Shown: positions 25,114 to 31,638 of the stretch, in pieces
Layout: every line of letters starts with the position of its first letter
Position numbering within the stretch: position 1 is the stretch's first letter
From: a virus
DNA: 31,755 nt
Direction: 5' to 3' (one strand)
Virus record (IMG/VR): IMGVR_UViG_3300008110_000901
Span: 1-31,755 of that record
Notes under the pieces: model-generated
Databases searched by the model: none
What the model was told of the DNA's origin: nothing
Seen by the model: only the letters and a program-made list of their open reading frames with translations
Position numbers and translations under genes: made by a program

Positions 25114-25249
25114 GCAGTTTGCGCTTCAAAAAATTTATAATGACATCGACACATTGAATGAAGAGCAGGCTAAAAAGATAGCAAAAGACTTTGCTAGATT
25201 ATATTATACTCATCAGCATGTTGCCATGAATATGCTTCTAAAAAAATAG
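25091..25249 (+). CDS. NblA-like small protein (52 aa, candidate)
   Basis: ATG 25091 to TAG 25247-25249 encodes 52 residues. The protein has the plan of NblA, the small protein that triggers phycobilisome breakdown in cyanobacteria and is also found in some cyanophages: LPLAKQFALQKIYNDIDTL resembles the 'L-x-L-x-x-Q-F' first helix, EEQAKKIAKDFARLYY the 'EQA ... LY' second helix, and it ends MNMLLKK. NblA proteins are about 50-65 aa, two antiparallel helices. Similarity is judged by eye and short helical proteins match easily, so an unrelated structural accessory protein is possible. It overlaps the preceding coiled-coil gene by 23 bases in another frame and is followed nine bases later by a hairpin. 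No clear Shine-Dalgarno is visible. Confidence 0.6.
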   Translation: MDELPLAKQFALQKIYNDIDTLNEEQAKKIAKDFARLYYTHQHVAMNMLLKK

Positions 25250-25257
25250 AAAGAAAA

Positions 25258-25286
25258 AGGTCTCCTTATAAATACTAGGGAGACCT
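25258..25286 (+). terminator. Hairpin holding a late promoter in its loop
   Basis: AGGTCTCC (25258-25265) pairs perfectly with GGAGACCT (25279-25286); the 13-base loop contains TATAAATA. The stem is followed by CTCTATATAAATATTTTT, T-rich only from 25300. It may end the transcript of the giant gene unit. Confidence 0.55.
25267..25274 (+). promoter_or_regulatory. Consensus T4 late promoter, upstream of a tandem pair
   Basis: TATAAATA is a perfect match to the T4 late promoter. It lies within the loop of the hairpin at 25258-25286 and 32 bases before the ATG at 25307, giving a predicted start near 25280. Confidence 0.7.
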
Positions 25287-25291
25287 CTCTA

Positions 25292-25299
25292 TATAAATA
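25292..25299 (+). promoter_or_regulatory. Consensus T4 late promoter, downstream of a tandem pair
   Basis: A second perfect TATAAATA, 25 bases after the first and only seven bases before the ATG at 25307. A start 6-7 bases downstream would produce a nearly leaderless message for the 110-aa gene, so this copy may be less used or give leaderless translation. Confidence 0.5.
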
Positions 25300-25306
25300 T
25301 TTTTAA

Positions 25307-25639
25307 ATGGCAGCTGTAAAAAATCTGTATATTGACCAGGGCTCTGATTTCAACGCTCAAATTACAATTTATGATGACAACAATGCTCCCTGGGATTTGA
25401 CTGGATACACTGGTCAAGCTAAAATAAGGAAATCTTATTATAGCACAAATTATGTAAATTTTACAGTATCTTTTCCTGTTATCAGAACTACTGGAACTGT
25501 TATTCTTGATTTAACTTCTGCACAAACTTCTTTATTAGAACAAGGCAGATACTTATATGATGTAGTACTTACCAATTCTTCTGGTAAAAAAACTAGAGTT
25601 ATAGAGGGAATTGTTACTATCAATCCTGGAGTAACATGA
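25307..25639 (+). CDS. Conserved virion-associated protein (110 aa)
   Basis: The 110-residue protein starts MAAVKNLYIDQGSDFNAQI and continues with DLTGYTGQAKIRKSYYSTN, TGTVILDLTSAQTSLLEQGR, YLYDVVLTNSSGKKTRVIEG and a PGVT end. This plan (a beta sandwich with 'DLTGYT ... IRKS ... LEQGRYxYDV ... RVIEGxVxxxPGVT') recurs in T4-like cyanophages next to tail-fibre genes and resembles the N-terminal baseplate-binding domain of some fibre and receptor-binding proteins; the exact role is unknown. Two late promoters precede the ATG. The stop overlaps the next start by ATGA, so both proteins are likely made together. Confidence 0.8.
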   Translation: MAAVKNLYIDQGSDFNAQITIYDDNNAPWDLTGYTGQAKIRKSYYSTNYVNFTVSFPVIRTTGTVILDLTSAQTSLLEQGRYLYDVVLTNSSGKKTRVIEGIVTINPGVT

Positions 25640-25842
25640 AAACAAAAGTAACGGTTTCAAATCAGCCACAAGTAATAACTGTTGCACAAAATGCAGCACA
25701 AAAAATATCTTCGTTAAGTGATGTTGATGCTTTAAACGCACAACACGGAGCCCTTTTACAATATGATGCCACTGTTGGGGCTTGGGTTGCTTCTAATATT
25801 ATAGAACGTAATGGTCTAACCATTAATTGCGGTAACTACTAA
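25636..25842 (+). CDS. Small virion-associated protein (68 aa)
   Basis: The 68-residue protein begins at the ATGA overlap with the 110-aa gene. It has a beta-strand start (KTKVTVSNQPQVITVAQNAA), a SSLSDVDALNAQHGALLQYD segment and a 'VGAWVASNIIERNGLTINCG' end. The pattern 'LSDVDxxxxxxGxxLxYDxxxxxWVAS' is common in phage fibre and fibre-adaptor proteins, where it marks a short beta unit. It is likely a partner or adaptor of the fibre-like protein encoded next. The gene at 25861 starts 18 bases after its stop, with a GGGAAACAG ribosome site. Confidence 0.75.
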   Translation: MKTKVTVSNQPQVITVAQNAAQKISSLSDVDALNAQHGALLQYDATVGAWVASNIIERNGLTINCGNY

Positions 25843-25860
25843 ACCATCAGGGAAACAGAA

Positions 25861-26886
25861 ATGGCAACTATCATTAAAATTAAAAGATCCTCTGGAACTG
25901 GACAACCAAACCTTGGACAAGGTGAATTAGGTTATTCCTGGGGTACAGTGACCTATACCGATGCTCAGAGTGCTACGGTAACATCTTATGGTAAGATGTA
26001 CCTAGGCACTGGCACTGAGTCTGGAGGTATTGCAGCCAATATTGAAGTTATTGGCGGTAAATACTTCACTGACATGCTAGATCATGGGCATGGAACACTG
26101 ACTGCCAACTCTGCACTGATTGTAGACTCATCAAAGAGAATTAACGAGTTTTACGTTGATAATTTAGGATTTGATGGGAATACAATTTCCTCAACCAATA
26201 CTGATGGAGATATTAACCTAGATCCAAACGGTGCTGGAGAAGTAGTAATTCCAGATGATACTTATCTAACATTTGGAACCAGCAAAGATACAAAAATTAA
26301 ATATGATGAAGCCACTGATGACCGTCTAGAGGTCACAGGTGCAGATTGGAACTTTGCGAATGGCGTTGCAATTAGCATTAGCGATAATACCCCATCATCT
26401 TCAACTACAACTGGTGCTCTAACAGTTGCGGGTGGTGTTGGTATTGGAGAAGATCTATATGTTGCAGGTTCTGCATATGTAGGATCACTTGCAGCTCCTT
26501 CAGACTTCACCATTTCTGGAGATCTAACTGTCCAGGGTGGAGATATCAATTTAACCCAAGTAGCTACAAATATTAATCTAAAAGATAATACTGTAGATGC
26601 TCTTGCAATCAAAGAAGGAACAAACGTTTATCTTGACATTACAACAACTGATAACGCTGAGAAAATTACTCTTGGTAATTCTCTAGCTTCTGTAGATGTT
26701 GTAGTTGAAGACAACGTTAGTGGGGCATTTATAGTAGCTCAAGGAGCAAATCAATATATTGCTGTTGATACAACTAACGAAGCAGAGCTACTAGTTTTAG
26801 GTAACTCAATAGCTGCAGTAAGAACAGTAGTTCAAGATGCAGATGCAAATGCATATTCTGTAAAAGAAGGTAGGGTGGTGATCTAA
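25861..26886 (+). CDS. Tail-fibre-like repeat protein, N-terminal part (341 aa)
   Basis: The frame begins with MATIIKIKRSSGTGQPNLGQ and GELGYSWGT, the standard start of cyanophage fibre-like structural proteins. After a 'MLDHGHGTLTANSALIVDSS' segment come Gly/Asp/Thr-rich beta repeats (GDINLDPNGAGEVVIPDDTY near 120-140; TTGALTVAGGVGIGEDLYVA near 180-200) typical of trimeric fibres. The frame ends 'AYSVKEGRVVI' at TAA 26884-26886. In the -1 frame the same bases read GGDLTTNQTTFNL and continue seamlessly into the 54-residue repeats, which have no start codon of their own. The gene therefore appears split by a missing base near the GGG at 26873-26875; one added base yields a 799-residue protein ending at 28259. 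Confidence 0.85.
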   Translation: MATIIKIKRSSGTGQPNLGQGELGYSWGTVTYTDAQSATVTSYGKMYLGTGTESGGIAANIEVIGGKYFTDMLDHGHGTLTANSALIVDSSKRINEFYVDNLGFDGNTISSTNTDGDINLDPNGAGEVVIPDDTYLTFGTSKDTKIKYDEATDDRLEVTGADWNFANGVAISISDNTPSSSTTTGALTVAGGVGIGEDLYVAGSAYVGSLAAPSDFTISGDLTVQGGDINLTQVATNINLKDNTVDALAIKEGTNVYLDITTTDNAEKITLGNSLASVDVVVEDNVSGAFIVAQGANQYIAVDTTNEAELLVLGNSIAAVRTVVQDADANAYSVKEGRVVI

Positions 26887-27490
26887 CAACTAATCAGACT
26901 ACCTTTAATCTATTAAATGGTACTGCGACAACTGTAAACTTTGCGGGTGCTGCAACCACAATTGAAATTGGTGCCGCAACTGGTACTACCAATATTAATA
27001 ATAACCTTGATGTTGACGGAGATGTTAACATTGACGGCGGAGACCTAACAGTTTCAACTTCAACCTTCAATCTTGCTACTACAAATGCAACTACAGTAAA
27101 TGCATTTACCTCTGCTACAACTCTAGAGCTTGGTGCTGCTACTGGAACAACTAACATCAACAATAACCTTGATGTTGATGGAGATGTCAATATTGATGGT
27201 GGGGATCTCACAGTATCCACTACAACCTTCAATCTTGCAAACACTAACGCAACCACCGTAAACTTTGCTGGTGCTGCTACTACTATTGAGATTGGTGCTG
27301 CTACAGGTACTACCAATATTAATAATAACTTAGATGTTGACGGAGATGTTAACATTGATGGTGGCGATCTAACTGTATCTACCACTACATTTAACTTAGC
27401 AAACACAAATGCAACTACAGTAAACGCATTTGGCGCTGCAACAACCATTAATTTCGGTACTGCTGCTACTACAACAGATTTTGGTGATCT
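26874..27490 (+). repeat. 162-base tandem repeat coding for 54-residue fibre units
   Basis: Units begin with the Gly-Gly-Asp codons at 26874, 27036, 27198 and 27360, a constant spacing of 162 bases; the last unit is partial. Codon third positions differ between units while most residues are kept, so the copies are old enough to have diverged silently but are under protein-level selection. Confidence 0.9.
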
Positions 27491-28259
27491 AAAAATTAAT
27501 GGATCTACAATTTATGGAGACACCAATGGTCAAACTATTACCCTTGACCCTTATCCTGCTGGCGGAGATGCTGGTGGTGATGTCATTGTACGAGGCAACT
27601 TCAAGGTAACTGGTACAACTACTACTGTAAATTCTACAGTAATGACAGTTAATGATCCTATCTTCACTCTTGGAGATGCGATCAGTGAAAAAGTGTTGAC
27701 TTCATCTGCTGCAAATGGAGCAACAACTTTAACTTTAGATAATACCACTGGTCTTAATACTGGTGATATTGTCAGTGGTAGTGCTAACATTCCTGCAAAT
27801 ACCACAATCACCGTAACTTCAGGAACTCAAGTTACTATTAGCAATGCTTTAACTGGCGGCATTTCATCTGGCACCGAATTAACTTTCACTCAAGGTGCTG
27901 ATGATAATATGGACCGTGGTATCGAGTATAGATACTATCGTGATAGTCTAAAAACTGGCTTCTTTGGTTATGACGAGTCTGGAATTAGTGAAGATGTAGT
28001 AACATACTATTTTACATACATTCCAGATGCTACTAATAGTGGAAACGTATTTAGTGGAACAAGAGGTAGTGCATACTTCAAGACTGTAAAGCTAGATGAT
28101 GGTATTACAAATGGTATTCCATTCTTCGATGCATACAAGAGAATTACTACCACTGTTGCTGCAGGAACTGCAGACGCATCAACTTCAAACCAAATTCTAA
28201 CTGTAAATGGTTCTGGAGTTCCAGTTTGGACCACAACTCTCGATGGAGGGACCTACTAA
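26874..28259 (+). CDS. Tail-fibre-like repeat protein, C-terminal part in shifted frame
   Basis: This frame is open from 26874 (after TAG 26871-26873) to TAA 28257-28259 and has no ATG, GTG or TTG until ATG 27642, although the bases from 26874 on are clearly coding. It carries three full and one partial copy of a 54-residue repeat (GGDLTVSTTTFNLANTNATT, then VNFAGAATTIEIGAATGTTN, INNNLDVDGDVNID), then DPYPAGGDAGGDVIVRGNFK and 'TTTTVNSTVMTVNDPIFTLG', followed by a 'LTLDNTTGLNTGDIVSGSAN' module and a C-terminal domain with 'RGIEYRYYRDSLKTGFFGYD'. A gene caller restricted to start codons would report 27642-28259 (205 aa). It is most likely the second part of the gene at 25861. A reverse-strand frame of 184 codons across the repeats is a shadow. 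Confidence 0.75.
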   Translation, partial: GGDLTTNQTTFNLLNGTATTVNFAGAATTIEIGAATGTTNINNNLDVDGDVNIDGGDLTVSTSTFNLATTNATTVNAFTSATTLELGAATGTTNINNNLDVDGDVNIDGGDLTVSTTTFNLANTNATTVNFAGAATTIEIGAATGTTNINNNLDVDGDVNIDGGDLTVSTTTFNLANTNATTVNAFGAATTINFGTAATTTDFGDLKINGSTIYGDTNGQTITLDPYPAGGDAGGDVIVRGNFKVTGTTTTVNSTVMTVNDPIFTLGDAISEKVLTSSAANGATTLTLDNTTGLNTGDIVSGSANIPANTTITVTSGTQVTISNALTGGISSGTELTFTQGADDNMDRGIEYRYYRDSLKTGFFGYDESGISEDVVTYYFTYIPDATNSGNVFSGTRGSAYFKTVKLDDGITNGIPFFDAYKRITTTVAAGTADASTSNQILTVNGSGVPVWTTTLDGGTY

Positions 28260-28278
28260 TCATTAATTGGAGAAAATT

Positions 28279-28494
28279 ATGAATCAAGATGAAATTAGCA
28301 ATTTAATAGGTGTGATGCAAAAGAAAATCAATGAATTGACATCACAAAATATTATGTTTGAGGCTAAAATAATTTACCTCAATAGTGTTATCACTAAAAT
28401 GACTACAGAATCTTCAGTATCTGATGGAGGAGCTTTTGGCGAAGATTCTCCATCTATCCAAAAAGAAGCTTCCAAAACTAGAAGGTCAGCATAA
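28279..28494 (+). CDS. Small coiled-coil protein (71 aa)
   Basis: ATG 28279 has GGAG at 28269-28272, six bases upstream, and is preferred over an in-frame TTG at 28267 that would overlap this ribosome site. The 71-residue product starts MNQDEISNLIGVMQKKINEL and continues with heptad-like hydrophobics (TSQNIMFEAKIIYLNSVITK), so a coiled coil is likely; the tail is polar (SDGGAFGEDSPSIQKEASKT) and basic at the end. I do not recognise the family; its place between the fibre-like gene and gp13 and its coiled coil suggest an accessory virion or assembly protein such as a chaperone for the fibre, which is inference. The stop overlaps the gp13 start (TAATG). Confidence 0.7.
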   Translation: MNQDEISNLIGVMQKKINELTSQNIMFEAKIIYLNSVITKMTTESSVSDGGAFGEDSPSIQKEASKTRRSA

Positions 28495-29315
28495 TGGCAA
28501 AACCAAGTAGTAGAGTACAATTAAAAGAATATTGTCTTCGTAAACTTGGAAAACCAGTGATTGAAGTCAATGTGGATGATGATCAGATTGAAGATCTGAT
28601 TGATGATACCATTCAGATTTATAATGAAAGAGCGTATGGTGGTATGGAAAGAATGTACCTCAAGTACAAACTTACTCAAGAAGATGTTGATAATGGAAAG
28701 AAAAGAAACTTTACTACTACTCAAACTGATACCAACGATTCTGATAGTTTAAGAACTTTAAACTTTGAAGAAGGAAGAGGATATTTAACTGTTCCAGATC
28801 ATATTATTGGCGTTCAAGGCATTTTTAAAGTATCAAATGCTTTCGTCAATAATATGTTTGGATTTAGATATCAATTTTTCCTAAATGACTTTTATAATTT
28901 TTATTCATATGATATTATGAATTATTACATGGTCTTAACTTATCTTGAGACCTTAGATTTTATGTTGGAAGGAAATAAAGATATCAGATTTAATAAAGTT
29001 CAAAATAGACTTTACATAGATTTAGATTGGGGAATGCAAAGTGTTGATGACTTTATTGTTATTGATTGTTATAGAGCATTAGATCCTAACACATTTACTA
29101 AATTATATAATGAAATGTGGGTTAAAAAATATTTAACTTCACTTATCAAAAAACAGTGGGGGCAGAACTTATCAAAATTTGAAGGTATTCAAATGCCAGG
29201 TGGAGTAACTTTCAATGGTCGTCAATTATATGATGATGCAACAGGAGAATTAGATAAACTATACGAAGAGCTTCTAAGTACATATGAACTGCCTCCACTT
29301 GATATGGTAGGATAA
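28494..29315 (+). CDS. gp13: Neck protein gp13
   Basis: The 273-residue protein is the gp13 homologue (T4 gp13: 309 aa), which with gp14 forms the neck that closes the filled head and accepts the tail. The signature start is SSRVQLKEYCLRKLGKPVIE (about 5-24) followed by VNVDDDQIEDLIDDTIQIYN ER; then YLTVPDHIIGVQGIFKVSNA (about 98-117), and a well-kept DWGMQSVDDFIVIDCYRALD (about 178-197) with the C-terminal LIKKQWGQNLSKFEGIQMPG segment (about 218-237). The start shares one base with the preceding stop, and the stop shares one base with the gp14 start (TAATG), so gp13, gp14 and gp15 should be translationally coupled. Confidence 0.93.
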   Translation: MAKPSSRVQLKEYCLRKLGKPVIEVNVDDDQIEDLIDDTIQIYNERAYGGMERMYLKYKLTQEDVDNGKKRNFTTTQTDTNDSDSLRTLNFEEGRGYLTVPDHIIGVQGIFKVSNAFVNNMFGFRYQFFLNDFYNFYSYDIMNYYMVLTYLETLDFMLEGNKDIRFNKVQNRLYIDLDWGMQSVDDFIVIDCYRALDPNTFTKLYNEMWVKKYLTSLIKKQWGQNLSKFEGIQMPGGVTFNGRQLYDDATGELDKLYEELLSTYELPPLDMVG

Positions 29316-30412
29316 TGAAAAACGTTTATTTTTCACATGGGACATCATCAGAACAGAGACTCTATGAGGATTTAATCATTGAGTCTCTGAAAATTTATGG
29401 TTTTGATGTGTATTATTTGCCAAGAGAATTTTCAGATGATGATAGATTATTCAGAGAAGATCCTCTTGCATTATTTGATGAAAACTACATGATCGAAATG
29501 TATGTTTCCAACTATGAGGGATTTACTGGAGAAGGGACTTTATTAACTAAATTTGGAGTACGTATTGCAGAAGAGGCAACATTTATAATTTCAAAGAGAA
29601 GATGGGAAGATCTAATTTCATCATCAAATAATTTACTCACCAATGAAAGACCTAATGAAGGTGATGTAATTTATTTTCCACTTACAAATCAACTATTTCA
29701 AATTAAATTTGTAGAGCACAATAAGCCATTTAGACAGCTAGGACAGATTGCAACTTATCAACTAGTCTGTGAAGTAATGGAAGATTCCAGTGAAAGATTT
29801 GAAACTGGAATTGATGAAATTGATAAAATCAGAAGGGATGAAGGATATTCTATCACATTCAAACTTACAGATGGTCTCAAGCAAATTAATGTTCTCAGTG
29901 GAGGAACTGGTTATACTGCGTCTGGAACTACTGTAACTTTTGGTACTGTTAATGGAGCGACTGTTGCTCAAGCTGCTGCTACGGTTTCAGCAGGAGTAAT
30001 CACAGGGATTAAAATTATTCAACCTGGATCTGGATATAATTCTGTTCCTGCAGTAATTATTGGTGGCGCTGGAAATGGTGCTACTGCACAAGCTGTATTA
30101 GCACCAAAAGGAACTTATAAATTTGAAGAAATTGTAACAGGTTCTAGAAGTGGAGCTAAAGGAAAAGTTATAAGGTATGATGTAACAAATAAAGAACTTG
30201 AGCTTATAGATATAGTAGGAAAGTTTCAAGACGGAGAAACTCTAGTCGGAGGAACTAGTAATGCAGAGTGGGTAATCAATACCTTTAGCTCTATTGAAAA
30301 TGAAAATGATGACTTCAACGAAAACAAATGGTTTGAAGATGAAGGTGATAAAATTATCGACTGGTCTGAAAGAAATCCATTCGGTGAATATTCAAATATG
30401 GGAGAATTTTAA
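29315..30412 (+). CDS. gp14: Neck protein gp14 with inserted beta modules
   Basis: The 365-residue protein is the gp14 homologue (T4 gp14: 256 aa). Conserved parts are the start (VYFSHGTSSEQRLYEDLIIE, IYGFDVYYLPRE), GFTGEGTLLTKFGVRIAEEA (about 69-88), FIISKRRWEDL, RPNEGDVIYFPLTNQLFQIK (about 113-132) and VEHNKPFRQLGQIATYQLVC (about 134-153). Between about 190 and 265 it carries an insertion of two G-x-G-Y beta units (VLSGGTGYTASG and IIQPGSGYNSVPAVIIGGAG NG) that T4 gp14 lacks, then a 'GSRSGAKGKVIRYD ... GETLVGGTSNAEW' module also seen in gp8. The C-terminus (WFEDEGDKIIDWSERNPFGE) is again gp14-like. The extra length comes from these modules. Confidence 0.93.
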   Translation: MKNVYFSHGTSSEQRLYEDLIIESLKIYGFDVYYLPREFSDDDRLFREDPLALFDENYMIEMYVSNYEGFTGEGTLLTKFGVRIAEEATFIISKRRWEDLISSSNNLLTNERPNEGDVIYFPLTNQLFQIKFVEHNKPFRQLGQIATYQLVCEVMEDSSERFETGIDEIDKIRRDEGYSITFKLTDGLKQINVLSGGTGYTASGTTVTFGTVNGATVAQAAATVSAGVITGIKIIQPGSGYNSVPAVIIGGAGNGATAQAVLAPKGTYKFEEIVTGSRSGAKGKVIRYDVTNKELELIDIVGKFQDGETLVGGTSNAEWVINTFSSIENENDDFNENKWFEDEGDKIIDWSERNPFGEYSNMGEF

Positions 30413-31209
30413 TGTTAGGCACACACTTTTATAACGAATCAATTCGTAAAACAATTATTGGATTTGGCACTTTATTCAATAATATAGAACTTAAAAGAAG
30501 AGATAAGGATGGAGTTGTTCAGCAATCCATCAAGGTTCCTTTTGCATACGGACCTACAGAAAAATTTCTAGCTAGAATAGACGCAGAACCAAATCTAGAT
30601 AAAAGAAGGCCAACTCAAATTCAGTTACCTAGAATTTCATTTGAATTGAAAGGTATTTCATATGATCCTACAAGAAAGTTAGGACCAACTCAGGTATGCA
30701 GAACTCCAAAAAATGGAGAGACTGAGATATCTTATTCACATTATATGCCAGTTCCTTATAATCTAGATTTTGAACTTGCTATCATCAGCAAAAATAATGA
30801 TGATGCTGTTCAAATTTTAGAGCAAATTTTACCTTTCTTTCAACCATATTTTTCAATTACAATTAATATGGTTGCAGAAACAGACGAGAAGAAAGATATT
30901 CCAATTTTACTAAACAATGTAACTATTCAAGATGAGTATGAGGGAGATTTTAGAGTCAGAAGAACTATTATTTACACTCTAACATTTACTGCAAAGTCAT
31001 ACATTTACGGACCAGTTACAACATCAGATGTAATTAAGAAGGTCAATGTTGATATTGGAACCGCAATTAATGCCAACAGATATGTTACATATAGTGTAAC
31101 TCCAAAAGCACTAGAAGATAATAATAATGATGGAATTATTAATGCATTAGATGACGCTCTAGTAGAACCAGACGATGACTTTGGATTTAATGAACTTTGG
31201 ACTGAATAA
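30412..31209 (+). CDS. gp15: Tail sheath stabilisation and completion protein gp15
   Basis: The 265-residue protein is the gp15 homologue (T4 gp15: 272 aa), a hexameric ring at the head-proximal end of the tail that holds the sheath and binds the neck. The family features are LGTHFYNESIRKTIIGFGTL FN at the N-terminus, KVPFAYGPTEKFLARIDAEP (about 41-60), LPRISFELKGISYDPTRKLG (about 73-92) and a long beta segment with YMPVPYNLDFELAIISKNND DAVQILEQILPFFQP (about 110-145). A conserved FRVRRTIIYTLTFTAKSYIY GP lies near 180-201. ATG 30412 overlaps the gp14 stop by one base. Confidence 0.94.
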   Translation: MLGTHFYNESIRKTIIGFGTLFNNIELKRRDKDGVVQQSIKVPFAYGPTEKFLARIDAEPNLDKRRPTQIQLPRISFELKGISYDPTRKLGPTQVCRTPKNGETEISYSHYMPVPYNLDFELAIISKNNDDAVQILEQILPFFQPYFSITINMVAETDEKKDIPILLNNVTIQDEYEGDFRVRRTIIYTLTFTAKSYIYGPVTTSDVIKKVNVDIGTAINANRYVTYSVTPKALEDNNNDGIINALDDALVEPDDDFGFNELWTE

Positions 31210-31211
31210 TT

Positions 31212-31628
31212 ATGTCAACATTCGATAAACTAGATGACGCTTTTAATATTGTCCCTCAAGATGCAGTTTCTGAAGCAGAGATTGTAAAACTTGAGAATGA
31301 TTCAAAAGATATTGAAAAGGACTATGAATACAGCAGAGGACAATTATACAATTTAATTGAAAAGGGTCAGGAAGCAATTGACGGTATTATGGATGTAGCT
31401 AGAAATAGTGATCACCCAAGAGCATACGAAGTTGCATTTCAAGGCATCAAAAATATTGCTGACATGACTGATAAATTAATTGATTTACAGAAAAAAATGA
31501 AGACAATTGAAGAAGATATTCCTTCACGAAAGGGTCCATCTACTGTAAATAATACAATGTTTATCGGAAGCACCGCAGAACTTCAAAAGTTTCTAAAGCA
31601 ATCAAAAATAAATAATACAGAAGAATAG
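31212..31628 (+). CDS. gp16: Terminase small subunit gp16
   Basis: The 138-residue protein is the small terminase subunit (T4 gp16: 164 aa), the ring-forming DNA-recognition partner of the packaging motor gp17. It starts STFDKLDDAFNIVPQ, followed by a charged helical centre with EKDYEYSRGQLYNLIEKGQE AIDGIMDVARNSDHPRAYEV (about 35-74) and AFQGIKNIADMTDKLIDLQK (about 75-94), the typical coiled-coil core, and a tail with SRKGPSTVNNTMFIGSTAEL QKFLKQ. It begins two bases after the gp15 stop. The gp17 gene is not within the window; a structural-type gene follows instead. Confidence 0.9.
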   Translation: MSTFDKLDDAFNIVPQDAVSEAEIVKLENDSKDIEKDYEYSRGQLYNLIEKGQEAIDGIMDVARNSDHPRAYEVAFQGIKNIADMTDKLIDLQKKMKTIEEDIPSRKGPSTVNNTMFIGSTAELQKFLKQSKINNTEE

Positions 31629-31638
31629 GAGTATCTTA

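Noticed and set aside
26870-26886. Programmed -1 frameshift in the fibre gene
   Set aside because: No X XXY YYZ heptamer or obvious downstream stimulating hairpin is visible in the short overlap; a lost base fits better, though expression data could revive the idea.
26894-27448. Reverse-strand 184-codon frame across the fibre repeats
   Set aside because: It is a repetitive Val/Ala/Ser shadow; the + strand reads a coherent 54-residue fibre repeat over the same bases.
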